Of a stretch of DNA of 64,000 nt, positions 43,433-54,619 are shown piece by piece. A program made the translations under genes and the position numbers. The stretch's first letter is position 1. Each line of letters opens with the position of its first letter. The DNA comes from Isoetes taiwanensis (Eukaryota; Streptophyta; Lycopodiopsida; Isoetales; Isoetaceae), in the NCBI GenBank assembly GCA_021234155.1, contig JAJEKV010000034.1, positions 13,936,671 through 14,000,670 on the forward strand, in the 5' to 3' direction. The notes below the pieces were generated by a model. The model was given only the letters and a program-made list of their open reading frames with translations, searched no databases and was not told the DNA's origin.

Positions 43433-44365
43433 AGAGAGAGAAATGAAATGAAATGGTATTACGTCTATGGAGACCTCACAGGTCTAGTAGACGTTAACTT
43501 AACAGTTACATCATGTATTCTGGGAAGTCCATATCACTGACTTCCACAGACTCCTCTCTCCAATCAGATTCACTCTCATCTTCATCTAATAGATTCTGAA
43601 AATTATCTTTATATGTCTCTCTGTATTGCATTACTTCTATAATGAAAGATCCAATTACATTGGCATTTAATGCAAATAAGTGTATTAGAGTTTTTGCTTC
43701 AATACCATATCTGACTCTGATCATCGCATATGCAGGACAGTGTAGCAGTGCATGATCTTTGTCTTCAACATCTCCAGTACCACATATCTTACATGTACGC
43801 AGCTCTCGAGGAATTCTCTTCCACCTTCCTACTTCAATATCCAGTCTATGCGAACTGAGCCGCATCCGACATATCGCATGCCTTTTTCCAATCGAGATGT
43901 CCATTTGCAAGTGTATAGCCTGTGTGAGCTTTGGGTTTATCATCTGCCGATAAGTGTTCATCTTGGTAGGTGGATTCAGCCATAGCTTTTCAGTCATCTT
44001 CTGTTTGACTAGTTTTCTGATGTCTCCGTCATAAGTCATTGCATCTTCAAAGGAGATATTCCATCTACCCAACCATTCCCTGGCATCTCGAAACCGCCCT
44101 TGATCAGCGCTAGCCTGCATAGCACGATGTGGAAGTCTAGTAATGTTTTGTTCCTGTATCTTTTTCAAATATCTAATACATCCCACCATGGCTTCCCCTT
44201 CCATCGGCATAAGGCCACTTTCTGCTAGCATCATAGGATAAGGAACTTGTGCTTTTACTCCCAGTTCCAGCCGCAAAAACTTCTTGAGTACCTGTTCAAT
44301 GTCTTCCCATAGTCCTTTGGGCAAACTAGGCCCCCATACCTCACTGCCATATAGAACTACAGATT
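43433..44365 (-). mobile_element. LINE-2: 5'-truncated L1-like element
   Basis: On the minus strand it ends with ACGTCTACTAGACCT, GTG, AGGTCTCCATAGACGT (a hairpin), then CATTTCATTTCATTTC and CTCTCTCTCC. It is cut off at its 5' side within ORF2 near 44365, where a GAGGGA microsatellite and the tail of LINE-3 follow. About 930 bp remain. Confidence 0.88.
43506..44324 (-). pseudogene. LINE-2 ORF2 C-terminal part
   Basis: A 272-codon open frame, uninterrupted but lacking endonuclease and RT. It starts inside the thumb/connection region (MPKGLWEDIEQVLKKFLRLE; LGVKAQVPYPMMLAESGLMP) and contains SSHRLDIEVGRWKRIPREL, then the zinc motif CKICGTGDVEDKDHALLHC (CX2CX9HX4C). It ends with an acidic tail and a stop at 43506. 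The open frame indicates a comparatively recent insertion. Alone it cannot retrotranspose. Confidence 0.88.
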
Positions 44366-44467
44366 GGAGGGAGGGAGGGAGGGAGAGGGAGAGGGAGAGG
44401 GAGAGGGAGAGGGAGAGGGAGAGGGAGAGGGAGGGAGAGGGAGAGGGAGAGAGAGAGAGAGAGAGAT
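44366..44467 (+). repeat. (GGGA)n/(GAGGGA)n/(GA)n microsatellite between LINE-2 and LINE-3
   Basis: Runs without interruption from the truncation point of LINE-2 to the GATGAAATGAAATG tail of LINE-3. Confidence 0.95.
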
Positions 44468-44536
44468 GAAATGAAATGTTGCATTGTTACGTCTACTAAG
44501 ACCATCAGGTCTATCAGACGTTTTGAAAAAAAGATT

Positions 44537-47500
44537 TTACATATCAACCCAATTCTCTGATGTGCTTCCATAGTCAGAAGCACAATCACTCCAATCTCCT
44601 AGCTCACTCTCATTCTCGTTACATTGTAGTAGTAAATCTATGCTAGTTATATGAATCCTTCTAACCTCTAGCATATCTAAAATAAAATTACCAATGGTCG
44701 AAGGTGGCATATGAAACAAGGTCCCAGAGTACCCACCTCTTCAATTCTGTACTTCCTACGCAATCCTTCATATCCCGGGCATCGCAAGAGATCGTATGAT
44801 TCATCTTCCACCTCATCATGTCTACAGACTTTGCATGTGCGCTGCTCTCTTGGAATTTTCTTCCACCTACCCTCTTCTATATCTAACCGGTGGGAGCTCA
44901 ATCTCATGCGTGCTAGTGCCCTGCGTTTTGCTAATGTCATGTATCACTACCCACATATTTAGCCTCTTGAAGCGTTGGATTCATGGATTTTTAATACTCT
45001 GCCATTTTTGTGTTTAGATTCTTCCAACTAAACAACTGAAATCCCTTTATCACCCATGTTCTGATGTCTTTTTGCGGGCACTCCTCTAGTTTCATGTCCC
45101 ATTTTGCTAGTCATTCCACTATATTTTTATACCATCATTTTTCTCTGCTTTCAACCATAGCTAAACGAGACAACTTGTCTTCGTCCAATTCTTGTGTCTT
45201 ATGCAAGTAAATGAGGGTTTGGAAAAGAGCTTCACCTTCTAAAGGGATCATTCCACATTCGGCTAACATCATTTGATAGGGAGTTTGGGTCTTCACTCCT
45301 AGTTTTGTGCACAAAAATTGTTTCTGAATTTTTTCTATTTGATCCCACAGGCAATTTGGCAACCCCAGACCCCAGACTTTGCAGCCATAGAGGACAACTG
45401 ACTGGTCTAGGACTTTATACAGTATTTTCTTCATATGCATATTCTGTACAAACACCTTCCCACACTTTCGCTGCAAAGTGTATAATGCTTTCAAACCTCC
45501 ATTTGTTCTTTGCTCTATACACCTATGGGCATATGCATGCTACACCCTGCCATTTTTGGAACCTGCCAAAGTACCTGCACTAGGTATTTTTGGATTGGGT
45601 ACTATTTTCTTGTTCTTTTGGTCAAAACTAATTCAAAAGTTCAATATAAAATGTCAAAAGCATATCAATGTTCAAGGTTAAGATAGAGATAATACTATTG
45701 GAGGCCAAAATGAATGCATTCAATTTAACAATTGTAGTTATTGAGATATTATAAAAGTACCCAGTACCCAGTGTTTGGGTACTTTTTTAGGTAGTTTTAT
45801 GGTTCCTAAATGGTACTTTTTTTGATAGGGTGTAGCATGCTTATGCCCCTATTCCATCTAAAGTTTTTATCTATTACAAGTCCAAGATATTTATAATTAT
45901 CTGTGGATGCTATCAATTCTCCTTTGTAAAAAAAAGTCACTGTTTTTTCGGGATCCCACTGTCATAACCTTGATTTTTGCCAAATTCACATTCATACCTG
46001 TTGAATCACAAAAATCTTCTAGTACTTTTAGGTGTCTCTGGAGTCCTGCTTTCTTTTTGAGAGAAGTACCATGTCGTCTACATATAGGAGGAGAGCGAGA
46101 ACGTATCCAGCTATGTTTACTCCCGTACCCCTGTGATCCATGACCCAGCTCTCCAACCCATCTATGAAAAGACCAAACAATGTGGGAGATAAAGGACAAC
46201 CTTATTTGACCCCCACATTGCCCATTGCTTGATCTCCACATTCGATATTCAATGGAAAGGATAGCTCCACGATCACCTTCTCATAAATTCTCATCATTGC
46301 ATCACGATATTCAACTAGAATATTAAGCTGACGCGTCCGTTCCCACAGACGCTCTCTAGGTACCAAGTCAAAAGCTTTACTGAAATCAACAAATAACGAG
46401 TACAGAGGCTTTTTTTTTTACCCTTGACTGCATCCATGATTACTCTGATGAGTGTCACCAAATGATCGATTGTGGACCTGTTAGTTCTGAAACCCACCTG
46501 TCCCTTAGCATGCAAGTCATTCTTCTCCGTCCAATCATTGATTTTGGATTCTAGAATGGAAGCAAATAGTTTAGAGAAAATGCTACCAACCAAGATTGTT
46601 TTGTAATTATTGAGTATGGGAATAACTCGGTTCACATGCCATAATTCTGGAAAGGCTTCCCTTACTGCACCATTCAGCATCTGCGTAATAGGCTCTATAA
46701 ACTTGTCACCTGCCCATTTTAGCATCTCCGCCACGAGACCATTCGCATCTGCTGCTTTGCCATTAGAGAGCTTGCTTATTCCTTTTGCAATATCTTCTTC
46801 AGTTATGAACTGTGTTGATTGCTGTTGCTCCATCTGTATATTTGCTTCTATGTCTTCTTGTTGATACAGTCTCCGCACATGGTGGAACAATTCCACTGCC
46901 CCTATCTCAAGATTCTCTGATTTCTTCTTTTTTAGCATGTTCCAAAATGTCTTGGGTTCCCCGATTTACTCAAAAGCATGTTGTTCCTGTCTATTTTTTA
47001 GAAACTCCCTTTTCTTTCTCCTAAGTAGTGCAACGTAGATTTTCTTTTCATGTTTCTTATCTTCCCCACAAGCTGTCATATATTGTTTACATTTATCCTT
47101 GCATTCTTTATCAAACCAACTATTGCAGGGAAGTCCTTTTGTCTTTCTCCCATGAGCAAAACATTTTTTAGCTGAGCATATTAGAATGTCCTTGATAACA
47201 CTGTCCATTTCTGATATATGATTGAGATCTTTCAATTCGTGAACTCTTGACTCATGGACCTGCTTATACTTACTTGATCTTTTAGGGTCCATCCTCAAGT
47301 CATTTTTCTGAACCTGTTGCTTATTTTTTTGTCCATAGTCAAGTGAAATGAGATGGGTACATGGTCAGACTCCGGTTGCTGTTCCCAAATACATGAGTTC
47401 CTTATTCTCCTGACTATGTCTTCTCTGCCAATCACATAATCAACAACGCTTTTTCCTCTACAAGTACATTTGACTGATCCTGGAAACCTGTCTAACCATT

Positions 47501-48166
47501 CAAAATTCTCAAATCAAGTCCACTGCACATTTCAAGCAAACATTTTTCCATTTGTGTATGATAAGCCTTATCTTCTGAATATCTTGCCCAACCGGCGAGT
47601 TTAGTTTCATCCTCATCCAGTTTCTCCATCCAGAGTGGATCCCCATCTTGCCTTAGAATTGCCGCCTGCCTATTTGATGTTCTTCCATTAAAATCCCCCA
47701 TCATTATCACGTCTCCTTTTTGTGAAAGCTATAAAATATATTGTTCTAGTTGAAAGAATGGATCCATTCTGTTAGAATCATCTTTATCATATGCTTTTTT
47801 GTGAATGGTTGCAAAATAACAACTGACTAAAAAAACAGGTTTCTAACCCAAAATCTCTACACACACATACTGTTTAGAGCTGGTTTTGATCTCTTTAATT
47901 CTGTGAGAGATTCCCTCCCTGGCATAACAAGCTATCCCTCCATTGCCCCTGTAACTCGTGCTTCCTATTTCATTCCACACTGATGTAATTTTGTGAAAGC
48001 CAACTAAATATGGTGTTTCATACTGCTCATGTTCCCATGTTTCTACAAAACAAATCACATCTACTTGCCGAAGAACACTTGACATACTATATACCTTGGT
48101 GTATGTGAGCATGTTAATGTTCCAAATAGCAATTCTGGTTTGATGACAACTCGTCCTCGCCTCCAA
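44537..48166 (-). pseudogene. LINE-3 ORF2: endonuclease, RT and zinc-binding C-terminus, frame broken
   Basis: ORF2 would nick DNA and reverse transcribe the element RNA at the nick. Endonuclease: RIAIWNINML, DVICFVETWE, GNGGIACYAREGI (47843-48166), MGDFNGRTSNRQA (47492-47710) and SDHVPI near 47370. RT: ITEEDIAKGISKLSNGKAAD and VGFRTNRSTIDHL (46315-46938), then the active site LLYVDDMVLLSKRK (about 46060-46090; YVDD rather than the usual YADD). The C-terminal part has SSHRLDIEEGRWKKIPREQ and CKVC...LLRC (44677-44940), where the zinc histidine is changed to Tyr (DESYDLL). At least five frameshifts or stops separate these blocks, so it is dead. Confidence 0.9.
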
Positions 48167-48220
48167 AAACTTGTTTGTTTTGAGTTTTGACCTCTTTAAA
48201 TTTCTTCAACTCTTATTTTT

Positions 48221-49015
48221 TTATTGGAGTTGTTCTTTTGTCAGGTCATTAATCCAAACATTCTGGCCTTTCAAAATAGCTCTCTTTCGTAACACATTCA
48301 GTCTATCTTCCCTCTCTCGAAATCTTATCACTACATAGCAGTTCCAATTTGCTTTTTTGCCTACTCGGAAAGCATCTACAACTCCAAAAGAAGCAATCTG
48401 CATTTTTTCTGTCAGAAATTTTTTCCACAACACTTTTTACCTGCTCATTATCTTCCTCTGGTAGGCCGATCAATCTGAGATTCAAGACCCTATTTCTCCT
48501 ATCTTGTTCTTCCATGAAGCCTGTTAGCTGTTGTTTCAGTTCTAGAAGAGCCGCATATTCTTCCTTCTCATCTCTATTATCTTCTTGTTCTGCGTGTTAC
48601 TTGTGTATAGCCTCTTTTTGTAACAGGTCCATATCATTCCTCAAGTTTTGTATCAGAACAACACTTTCTTGTTTGACCCTCTCCAGTTCCTGTTTAAATT
48701 CTGCTGCCAAAGGGTTCTTCATTTCTTTGAGCATCTCTTGCATCATACCCCCTATAAATTCCTTCATAAACTCCTTTTTGAAATCCAAAAGCATCTTTCT
48801 CATACTGTCATTCATGAGCTCCACCATTTCTTGTATATAAGCCTCTGGTCCCTTGCTATCCTTGTTTGCAAAAACCCCCAAATTGATTTCCATATCCGAA
48901 ACAGAGGGATTCGTGGCAACAGAAAATGTTTTCTTGGTAATGATGGGGTCCGGGACTGGAGAGACGGCCTGCGCTGCTATGGTCGTTGGACCCGCTTGTG
49001 CTTTTTTTGGGCCAG
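48221..49015 (-). pseudogene. LINE-3 ORF1: coiled coil, RRM and C-terminal domain
   Basis: In animal L1, ORF1p is the trimeric RNA chaperone that coats the element RNA. Here a Pro/Ala-rich start leads to a helical heptad-like segment (AYIQEMVELMNDSMRKMLLD; LAAEFKQELERVKQESVVL), ended by one in-frame stop near 48597. After it come NRVLNLRLIGLPEEDNEQV (RRM start) and, after a frameshift near 48430, VDAFRVGKKANWNCYVVIRF, ILKGQNVWINDLTKEQLQ (C-terminal domain). There is no zinc knuckle. The natural start codon is not preserved because the element is 5' truncated. Confidence 0.82.
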
Positions 49016-49574
49016 CTAACTCTGTTATTTCATTTTCCTGCTGTGAGAGAGATGAAATGAAATGAAATGTTTTAATATATGTCTACTGAGACCATCAGGT
49101 CTATCAGACGTTCAAATTGTCTTCTACATCAAACTAATCATCTGATGTGCTTCCACAGTCAGAAGCATCATCTGTTATCCCTAACTCTCCTCTCTCATAA
49201 TCATCATCATGCAGTATCATGTCTAAACTAGAAATACATGCTTTTTTAATATTAATCATATCTATAATAAAATTCCCAATAGTTGAAGGGGGTAAACCAA
49301 ACAAGTCTAGTAATGTGCCTTGTACTCCATATCGTTTCCTTAAAGCCTCATAGGCCGGACATAACAGAAGAGCATGTACTTCATCTTCTATCTCATCTTG
49401 TCCACAAACCTTACACAGCCGACGATCCCTGGGAATGTTCTTCCATCTACCTTCTTCTATGCTCAAGTGGTGGGAGCTCAAACGCATTCTCGATATCTCT
49501 TTTCGTTTCAACACAGACATATCACTTTTCAAGTATGCTGCTTCCCGTAATATGCACTACTAGAGAACGAGCTA

Positions 49575-49920
49575 TTAACGACGTCGGTTTGCGACGTACG
49601 GCAAACGTCGACGTCGCAAAATAATCGCGCGTTCTTAAAACGTCGCTAAGATTTTTTCACGACGTCGGCGTGACGCGGCGTGCGCCGTCGCATTACAAGC
49701 GTCCGTGCGGGGCGCCGCGAATGGCCTACGTTGCAGCGACAAAGACCCGCGTCCAATTGACATTGGCGCCGCCACGTCGCATGGGCAACCTGTAACGTCG
49801 TTTATACAATGCGACGTCGCATATGAAACGTCCGACGTAGTTCATGCGACGTCGCGTTGCATGTGCGACGTGACACGTTGTATGTTCAACGTCCGTCGTA
49901 ACACATGCGGCGTCCGCGAG
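49575..49920. repeat. Left subterminal GACGT array of the CACTA element
   Basis: Five GACGTC palindromes and many single ACGTC/GACGT motifs in both orientations in ~350 bases. It is much richer in C, G and CpG than the surrounding sequence. Confidence 0.9.
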
Positions 49921-50190
49921 TTTACCCGTCATGGAGATGATGTGAAGAAGATTATTCAGCAACCTGGCCTTGGTTACAAGAGCATTCATGCATGTCCAAA
50001 TGATTGCATGATCTTCTATCCTCTGAAACATTTAGCAAAACTACGCATTGTATGGTGTGCAATGCCTCTAGGTACAAAAAAATGATGTGCAAGGTAAGAA
50101 CGCACACGAGAAGATGGTTCGCCATTTCCCATTGCTTCCCCTCGATACTTTTGAACATGCAAGTTTGCCCGAGGATGAGCTGTAGATGAC
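49905..50190 (+). pseudogene. TNP2-type CACTA transposase remnant
   Basis: Plus strand: GDDVKKIIQQPGLGYKSIHA followed by CPNDCMIFY, then in another frame THCMVCNASRYKK, then KMVRHFPLLP. In plant CACTA transposases (Transposase_21 / TNP2) a conserved stretch reads GLGYxxIHACxxDCxLF, C-x-x-C-xxSRYK and K-V-x-x-H-F-P-L-x-P-R in this order, so this is the N-terminal zinc-binding part with deletions and two frameshifts. The catalytic part is missing. Confidence 0.82.
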
Positions 50191-52656
50191 ACGATGGATC
50201 CTTGCTTCACTTTCGTTTAAGAAGAAAATTCACACTACTTCTAAAACATATTTTCCACATGGACGATTCGATTTGTAGCTTCGTATTTCCTAGAGGTCGT
50301 GCTTTTGATTTTGCTTCCTCTAATTTAACCCTTATTACCAACATGTTTGCATCTATTTTGCTTTTTTTGTGCATGTTGCTATATTTATTTCTTGAATTAA
50401 AGCATAATCTGGTAGTATTCCCTTGCTCTTTTCATTCGCATAAGACCAATTACTTTGGCAAAGTGTCTAATTGCATTGAGACACGACATAACCGTAATTG
50501 TGGGTTTATTCCTACCTTCTATAACACCCATGACCCCTTGCAGCAATGCCACTTCTCTCAATTCTTGTACACATAAACATCTTAACCTTTGGCAAAAAAA
50601 AAAATGTGGATCGAGGTGCACCATCTCTCGAGGAACAATTCACAATAAAGGGCATGCTTGATCTATAACTATATGTTGCATGAAAGTTGTTTTATGACCA
50701 CATATTTTAATTCTTGGTTTGGAGTGGCAATGGAAATTAAATTGAATTGGTTTGGAGTGGCAATAGGGAAGGATGTTCATCATCTACGCCTTTGCTTGTA
50801 TCGCGGTCTAAGGCAAAGGCAAAGTGGAGGACACGATAGGCACAAGCAAAGGCAAAGGCTTGGTTTTCGTGAATTGGGCGACCTCGGTCCGCCCCGGCTT
50901 GTTGCCTTCATTAAGCCTATGGCCGTTTCGACTTAAGAATTGGCTTGAGTATCGTAAAGTTGGCTTCTAAACTTTTGTAATGTTGCTAAGGCATTGTGCG
51001 CCAAAAACCTCGGTCTCCCACTGCAGAACCAACGAAATCAAACGGGACGATCCCCATCTCATCCACATGGCCATACCGGCACACCGCACGTAACCAAATT
51101 AGACTGGAGCTCCTCGACTCCGGGTTTCCTCGAAACCTTCTCCTAACGTAGGTTCCCCTATACTTTACCACAAATAAGCCTATGCCGGATGTTGGAGCGG
51201 CGGAATTTTCTGCTAGTGGTTTGCCTTCCGACCATGCATTACCTAGTACTTTACACCGCCACAACATGTGCATGGCTTATGGGATAATGTTGTGGTGCAA
51301 TTAAATTAATTTCCGTAGCTAAGGAAAACCCCAAAAAATATCCGAGGGCTAAGATTAAGTCGGTGGAGATGGATCGAAGGCCACGGTTGAGAAAGAGATG
51401 GAGGGAAAAAAATTAGGGCGGAAGAAAGGAGGCGGCCCGGTTCAAGCATGAGATCACTTAACCTTGCGGATGCCCTTTGGTTGAGAGCTCGAAGATGATT
51501 TTCGAAGATGAAGATCCTTCTTTTCGGTTTATTTTCTTTTCCCAGTTATTGAACGGAATTTCTCCACTTTATTTTCTTCAACGGCGATTCTGACTTTGCT
51601 AAGGTTCAGCGGATTTAGGGCTTCATTTCTTACGTAGGTCCGCCCGAATGGAGATGGCAACGGCTTGAAGGCATACAAAAATAGCAAAGGCAGATTCTCA
51701 TTCGAGGGTTTTAAGTGACATTATAAGGTAACAAAACACAAGGATTTTGCACAGTAGATTCAAAGCGATGTAGATTATGTTCAACGCATTCTTTCTCATA
51801 ATAAGGCATCTTTGCTTGAATCATTGTTCTAAATGTCAAATGTGCTATAATCTTACGAGAAGGATGCAACGAGCATATAAAGATCGAGATGCATGATTCT
51901 TTGATTTTTGAAAAGGTTATATTTTCTATTGTTTGATTCTCTTTTCCATATGAGACTTCATGGTAATTAGTGTTCATGACAGAACCATTTTCCAACGCTT
52001 TACGGTCTTTAGTTGTGGCGGTTGTAGGGAGATAATGCAAGTAGCCCTGTTCTAAGCCCATTTAGATTTACAATACCGGCACAATCTATACATTCGACTC
52101 TCGGTATCCACATCAGAGTTAATCGTGGTAAGACCCTTGCTTGTTCTATACATTGTATACGAAATTTTTATTCCAGCATTTACATGAATATTTCACTTGT
52201 AACTTAGCCTTCTACTTTACGCTTTCGGATGTCTTGGATGAGCGAAATTCTGGTTTTGCCGAGGTCGGTTTTAAGTTTGGAGTGCTATCTAACTTCTTAT
52301 TGTCCACATAGTAACGAAGAAAAAGGGGATCTTTCCTTCTTCGCTCCAAGGGATTGTAGCCAAGGTTATCCGGCCAAAAAAGCGAGAAATGAGCTCCCTT
52401 TTCTCGGTAACTATTAATTTTGCAGTCCTTTAGAAAAGAGAAGCGCCCAATCCTACTTAATAGAAGCGATTCTTACTTAAATGCACTAGAAATGCAATAA
52501 TATATGGATCTAGAATGCAGTAATATATGGGTCTATATGTGATTAGAAACCTGACAATTGTTATAGCTGTGTGGTCTGCAAGAACCAGGGCATTGTATGG
52601 CTAATTTAATTCAGGTTGCTTTATTTATTGAATTAACAAAGTCAATATTGTGGCAG
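50191..52656. other. CACTA interior, unassigned
   Basis: No motif recognised. Part of it may be the promoter, 5' UTR or first intron of the captured co-chaperonin gene, since the first recognised exon starts at 52657 on the same strand. A minus-strand frame of 95 codons (50986-51273) has no known domain. Confidence 0.35.
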
Positions 52657-53295
52657 GGAAAGTGTTGCTGCACCTCCAAAGGTATGTTCAACCAAGATGG
52701 CATTTTGCATTTGTCAGTGTTGTTGTAATGTAAGTGGAACTTTTCTTTCGATTTAATGATTGCTAAACTTCATGGATAAGCGGCCTTCGATTAATGATGC
52801 TTGCTTGTAGCTTAGGATGCTTGCTTGTAGCTTAGGATGTAGTTGGAGATTTATGGCCGTTGATGTGCACTTGATGTTCCCTTGCAGTTTAAAACCCTTA
52901 AGCCCCTTGGTGATAGGGTTTTAGTGAAAAGACAAATAGTCGAGGAAAAGACTTCTGGAGGAACCTTGTTACCAACCACAACTCAAAGCGAAGTAGTTGC
53001 CGTTGGTGATGGAAAAAAGTTGGTGACAAAAGCTTGAGCCTGCTTTTAAAGGTGATTGTTCTTTTACATGGTCGTTAATAATTTAAAAAACGCTGCCTTG
53101 CAAAAAATTTTTCGTTGTTAAAAATGGTTCTAGCGACTTACATTTGTTGTCTATAGGTTGGGGATTTGATTGTCTACTCAAAATATGCAGGTACTTCGAA
53201 GTTCGGGTTCAATGGCGACGACCATCTTCTACTTAAGGAAGATGACATTGTTGGGCTCCTTTGCCACGGATGATATCAAGGATCTTGACCTTTAA
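52657..53295 (+). pseudogene. CPN20: Captured fragment of a plastid Cpn20/Cpn10 co-chaperonin gene
   Basis: Cpn20/Cpn10 caps the chloroplast Cpn60 chaperonin ring. Three exon pieces with retained introns are visible: 52657-52681 (ESVAAPPK, donor GTATGT), 52888-53051 ([19 protein letters not shown], then TSGGTLLPT and [10 protein letters not shown]; acceptor GCAG) and 53157-53295 (VGDLIVYSKYAGTSKFGF, DDHLLLKEDDIVGLL; acceptor TATAG). After a frameshift it ends TDDIKDL and a stop. In Cpn20 the first of two Cpn10 domains ends with such an E/T-DDIKDL linker, so this is probably domain 1. Frameshifts near 53010 and 53263 disable it. A single-domain plastid Cpn10 is the alternative source. Confidence 0.85.
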
Positions 53296-53754
53296 AATGT
53301 GAGCTTTAGTCTTTCTTAGATTGTCAAGTCGCCATGCAAAGATGAGAATGAAATATTCGTTGCATTATTGAGACAGATTTTGAGACAGATTGAGTGTCTT
53401 TATTTAGGTTTTTTTCCAGTAACTTTTATATGTTTGCAGCACTTCAACTCTGTTGTATAAGCTTAACTGCGACAAGAAAATTAAAATTGGTTAAATGTCC
53501 AGGTCAAACACATCAAGCTTCTATTCTAGATGCCCAGAATTATTCCATTTATAGGGAAGCATAAATCCTGTTCTTCATGATATCCTAGAATAACTGGGGT
53601 TCAAATCCATGTTCTTGAGTTCTTGGAATTATTGGGGTTCAAATCCCCTTTCTCGGTTTCGCGACCGATATGAAGAAAAGGCTTTGACAATCGATGAGAA
53701 CCATTGATATTGGCAAGCGTTATTTTAAAAATGAAATCATTGCCATTGATGTGG

Positions 53755-54205
53755 ACGTTTCATTTGCGACGTGCAAGCAACGAGATAACAACGTTGGAAC
53801 GACGTATGAAGGACGTTATACCGACGCCTTGTACGTTGCAGACACGTTGCCAAATACGTCGTAAACAACGTCTACGCTGCGACGTGTAAGCAACGAGATA
53901 AGAACGTGTGGAGGACGTTACACCGACGTCTTGGACGTTGCAAACATGTTGCATGCACGTCGAAAACAACGTTTCATGGGTGACGTAAAGATAACGAGAT
54001 TAGAACGTCGTAGCGACGTATTAACAACGTTACAGCGACGTCGAGGACGTCGCAAAACCACGTTTCACCTGCGACGTGACGTCGCCCTGCGACGAATCCT
54101 AGGCGACGTCATTTGCAACGTCCGTGCAACATTTGCAAGACGTCTTCATGCGACGTCTGACGTCTCTAATACGTCGATGTGACGTCACTAACGACGTCGC
54201 TAATA
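53755..54205. repeat. Right subterminal GACGT array of the CACTA element
   Basis: Ten GACGTC palindromes plus many single ACGTC/GACGT/ACGTT motifs in ~450 bases, including a ~110 bp segment starting GCGACGTGCAAGCAACGAG that recurs as GCGACGTGTAAGCAACGAG. Confidence 0.9.
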
Positions 54206-54576
54206 GCCCGTTCTGTAGTAGTGATGGGGTTCATGTTGGTGCGATAGGTCTCCATTTTTGTTTTTGGATTGTTCCACAGAGATGCACGAATACCTATAAT
54301 CACCCACTCTCGTATCTCTTTATGTGGACATTCATCTATAGTCATGTTCCATTTCAGCAACCACTCCTTTATATGTCTGTACCATCCATTTGACTCACTC
54401 TCTTTCATTGCAAGGTAAGGCAACCTGTTTTCATCCATGGCTCGTACTTTATTTACATAAATCAGCGTTTGAACAAGTGCTTCTCCTTCCAATGGGATCA
54501 TTCCACACTCTGCCAACATCATCTCATATGGAGTTTGAGTCTTCACTCCTAACCCGGGCAATGTAAATCTCTTTTG

Positions 54577-54619
54577 GAGGGAGGGAGGGGAGGGAGGGGG
54601 AGGGAGGGAGGGAGGGAGA
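54577..54619 (+). repeat. (GGGA)n microsatellite between LINE-4 and LINE-5
   Basis: About ten GGGA-type units directly joining the 5' truncation of LINE-4 to the GAGAGATGAAGTGATTTG tail of LINE-5. Confidence 0.95.

Larger units (their letters stand above)
44468..49044 (-). mobile_element. LINE-3: nearly full-length L1-like element
   Basis: The 3' end on the minus strand is AACGTCTGATAGACCTGATGG, TCTTAGTAGACGTAAC and a CATTTCATTTCATCTCTC tail. Going upstream it carries ORF2 (about 48166-44537) and ORF1 (about 49015-48221), with a gap of ~55 bases. The 5' end is cut within the N-terminal coding part of ORF1 and meets the tail of LINE-4. At ~4.6 kb it is the most complete LINE here. Confidence 0.9.
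49555..54223 (+). mobile_element. CACTA (En/Spm) transposon with captured gene fragments
   Basis: Ends are CACTACTAGAGAACGAGCTA and, reverse complemented from the right, CACTACTACAGAACGGGCTA. The 3 bp ATG flanks it on both sides (49552-49554, 54224-54226), the CACTA-type duplication size. LINE-4 ORF2 resumes directly beyond it. Subterminal regions of ~350-450 bp at both ends are packed with GACGT motifs, as expected for binding by a TNPA-like protein. A TNP2-type transposase remnant lies near the left end. Most of the remaining 3.9 kb is not transposase and includes exons of a plastid co-chaperonin gene. It cannot encode its own transposition. Confidence 0.95.
49045..54576 (-). mobile_element. 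LINE-4: 5'-truncated L1-like element split by a CACTA transposon
   Basis: Pieces 49045-49554 and 54224-54576. The minus-strand 3' end has GAACGTCTGATAGACCTGATGG, TCTCAGTAGAC and a (CATTT)3 CATCTCTCTC tail. The ORF2 C-terminus is at 49134-49532 (SSHHLSIEEGRWKNIPRDR; CKVCGQDEIEDEVHALLLC) and continues on the other side as GLGVKTQTPYEMMLAECGMI and WNNPKTKMETYRTNMNP (54166-54561). The 5' truncation near 54576 meets a GGGA microsatellite and the tail of LINE-5. Confidence 0.88.

Noticed and set aside
50986-51273. 95-codon minus-strand frame in the CACTA interior as a second captured gene
   Set aside because: No recognisable domain, and the opposite strand carries the transposase and Cpn20 pieces; support is too weak.
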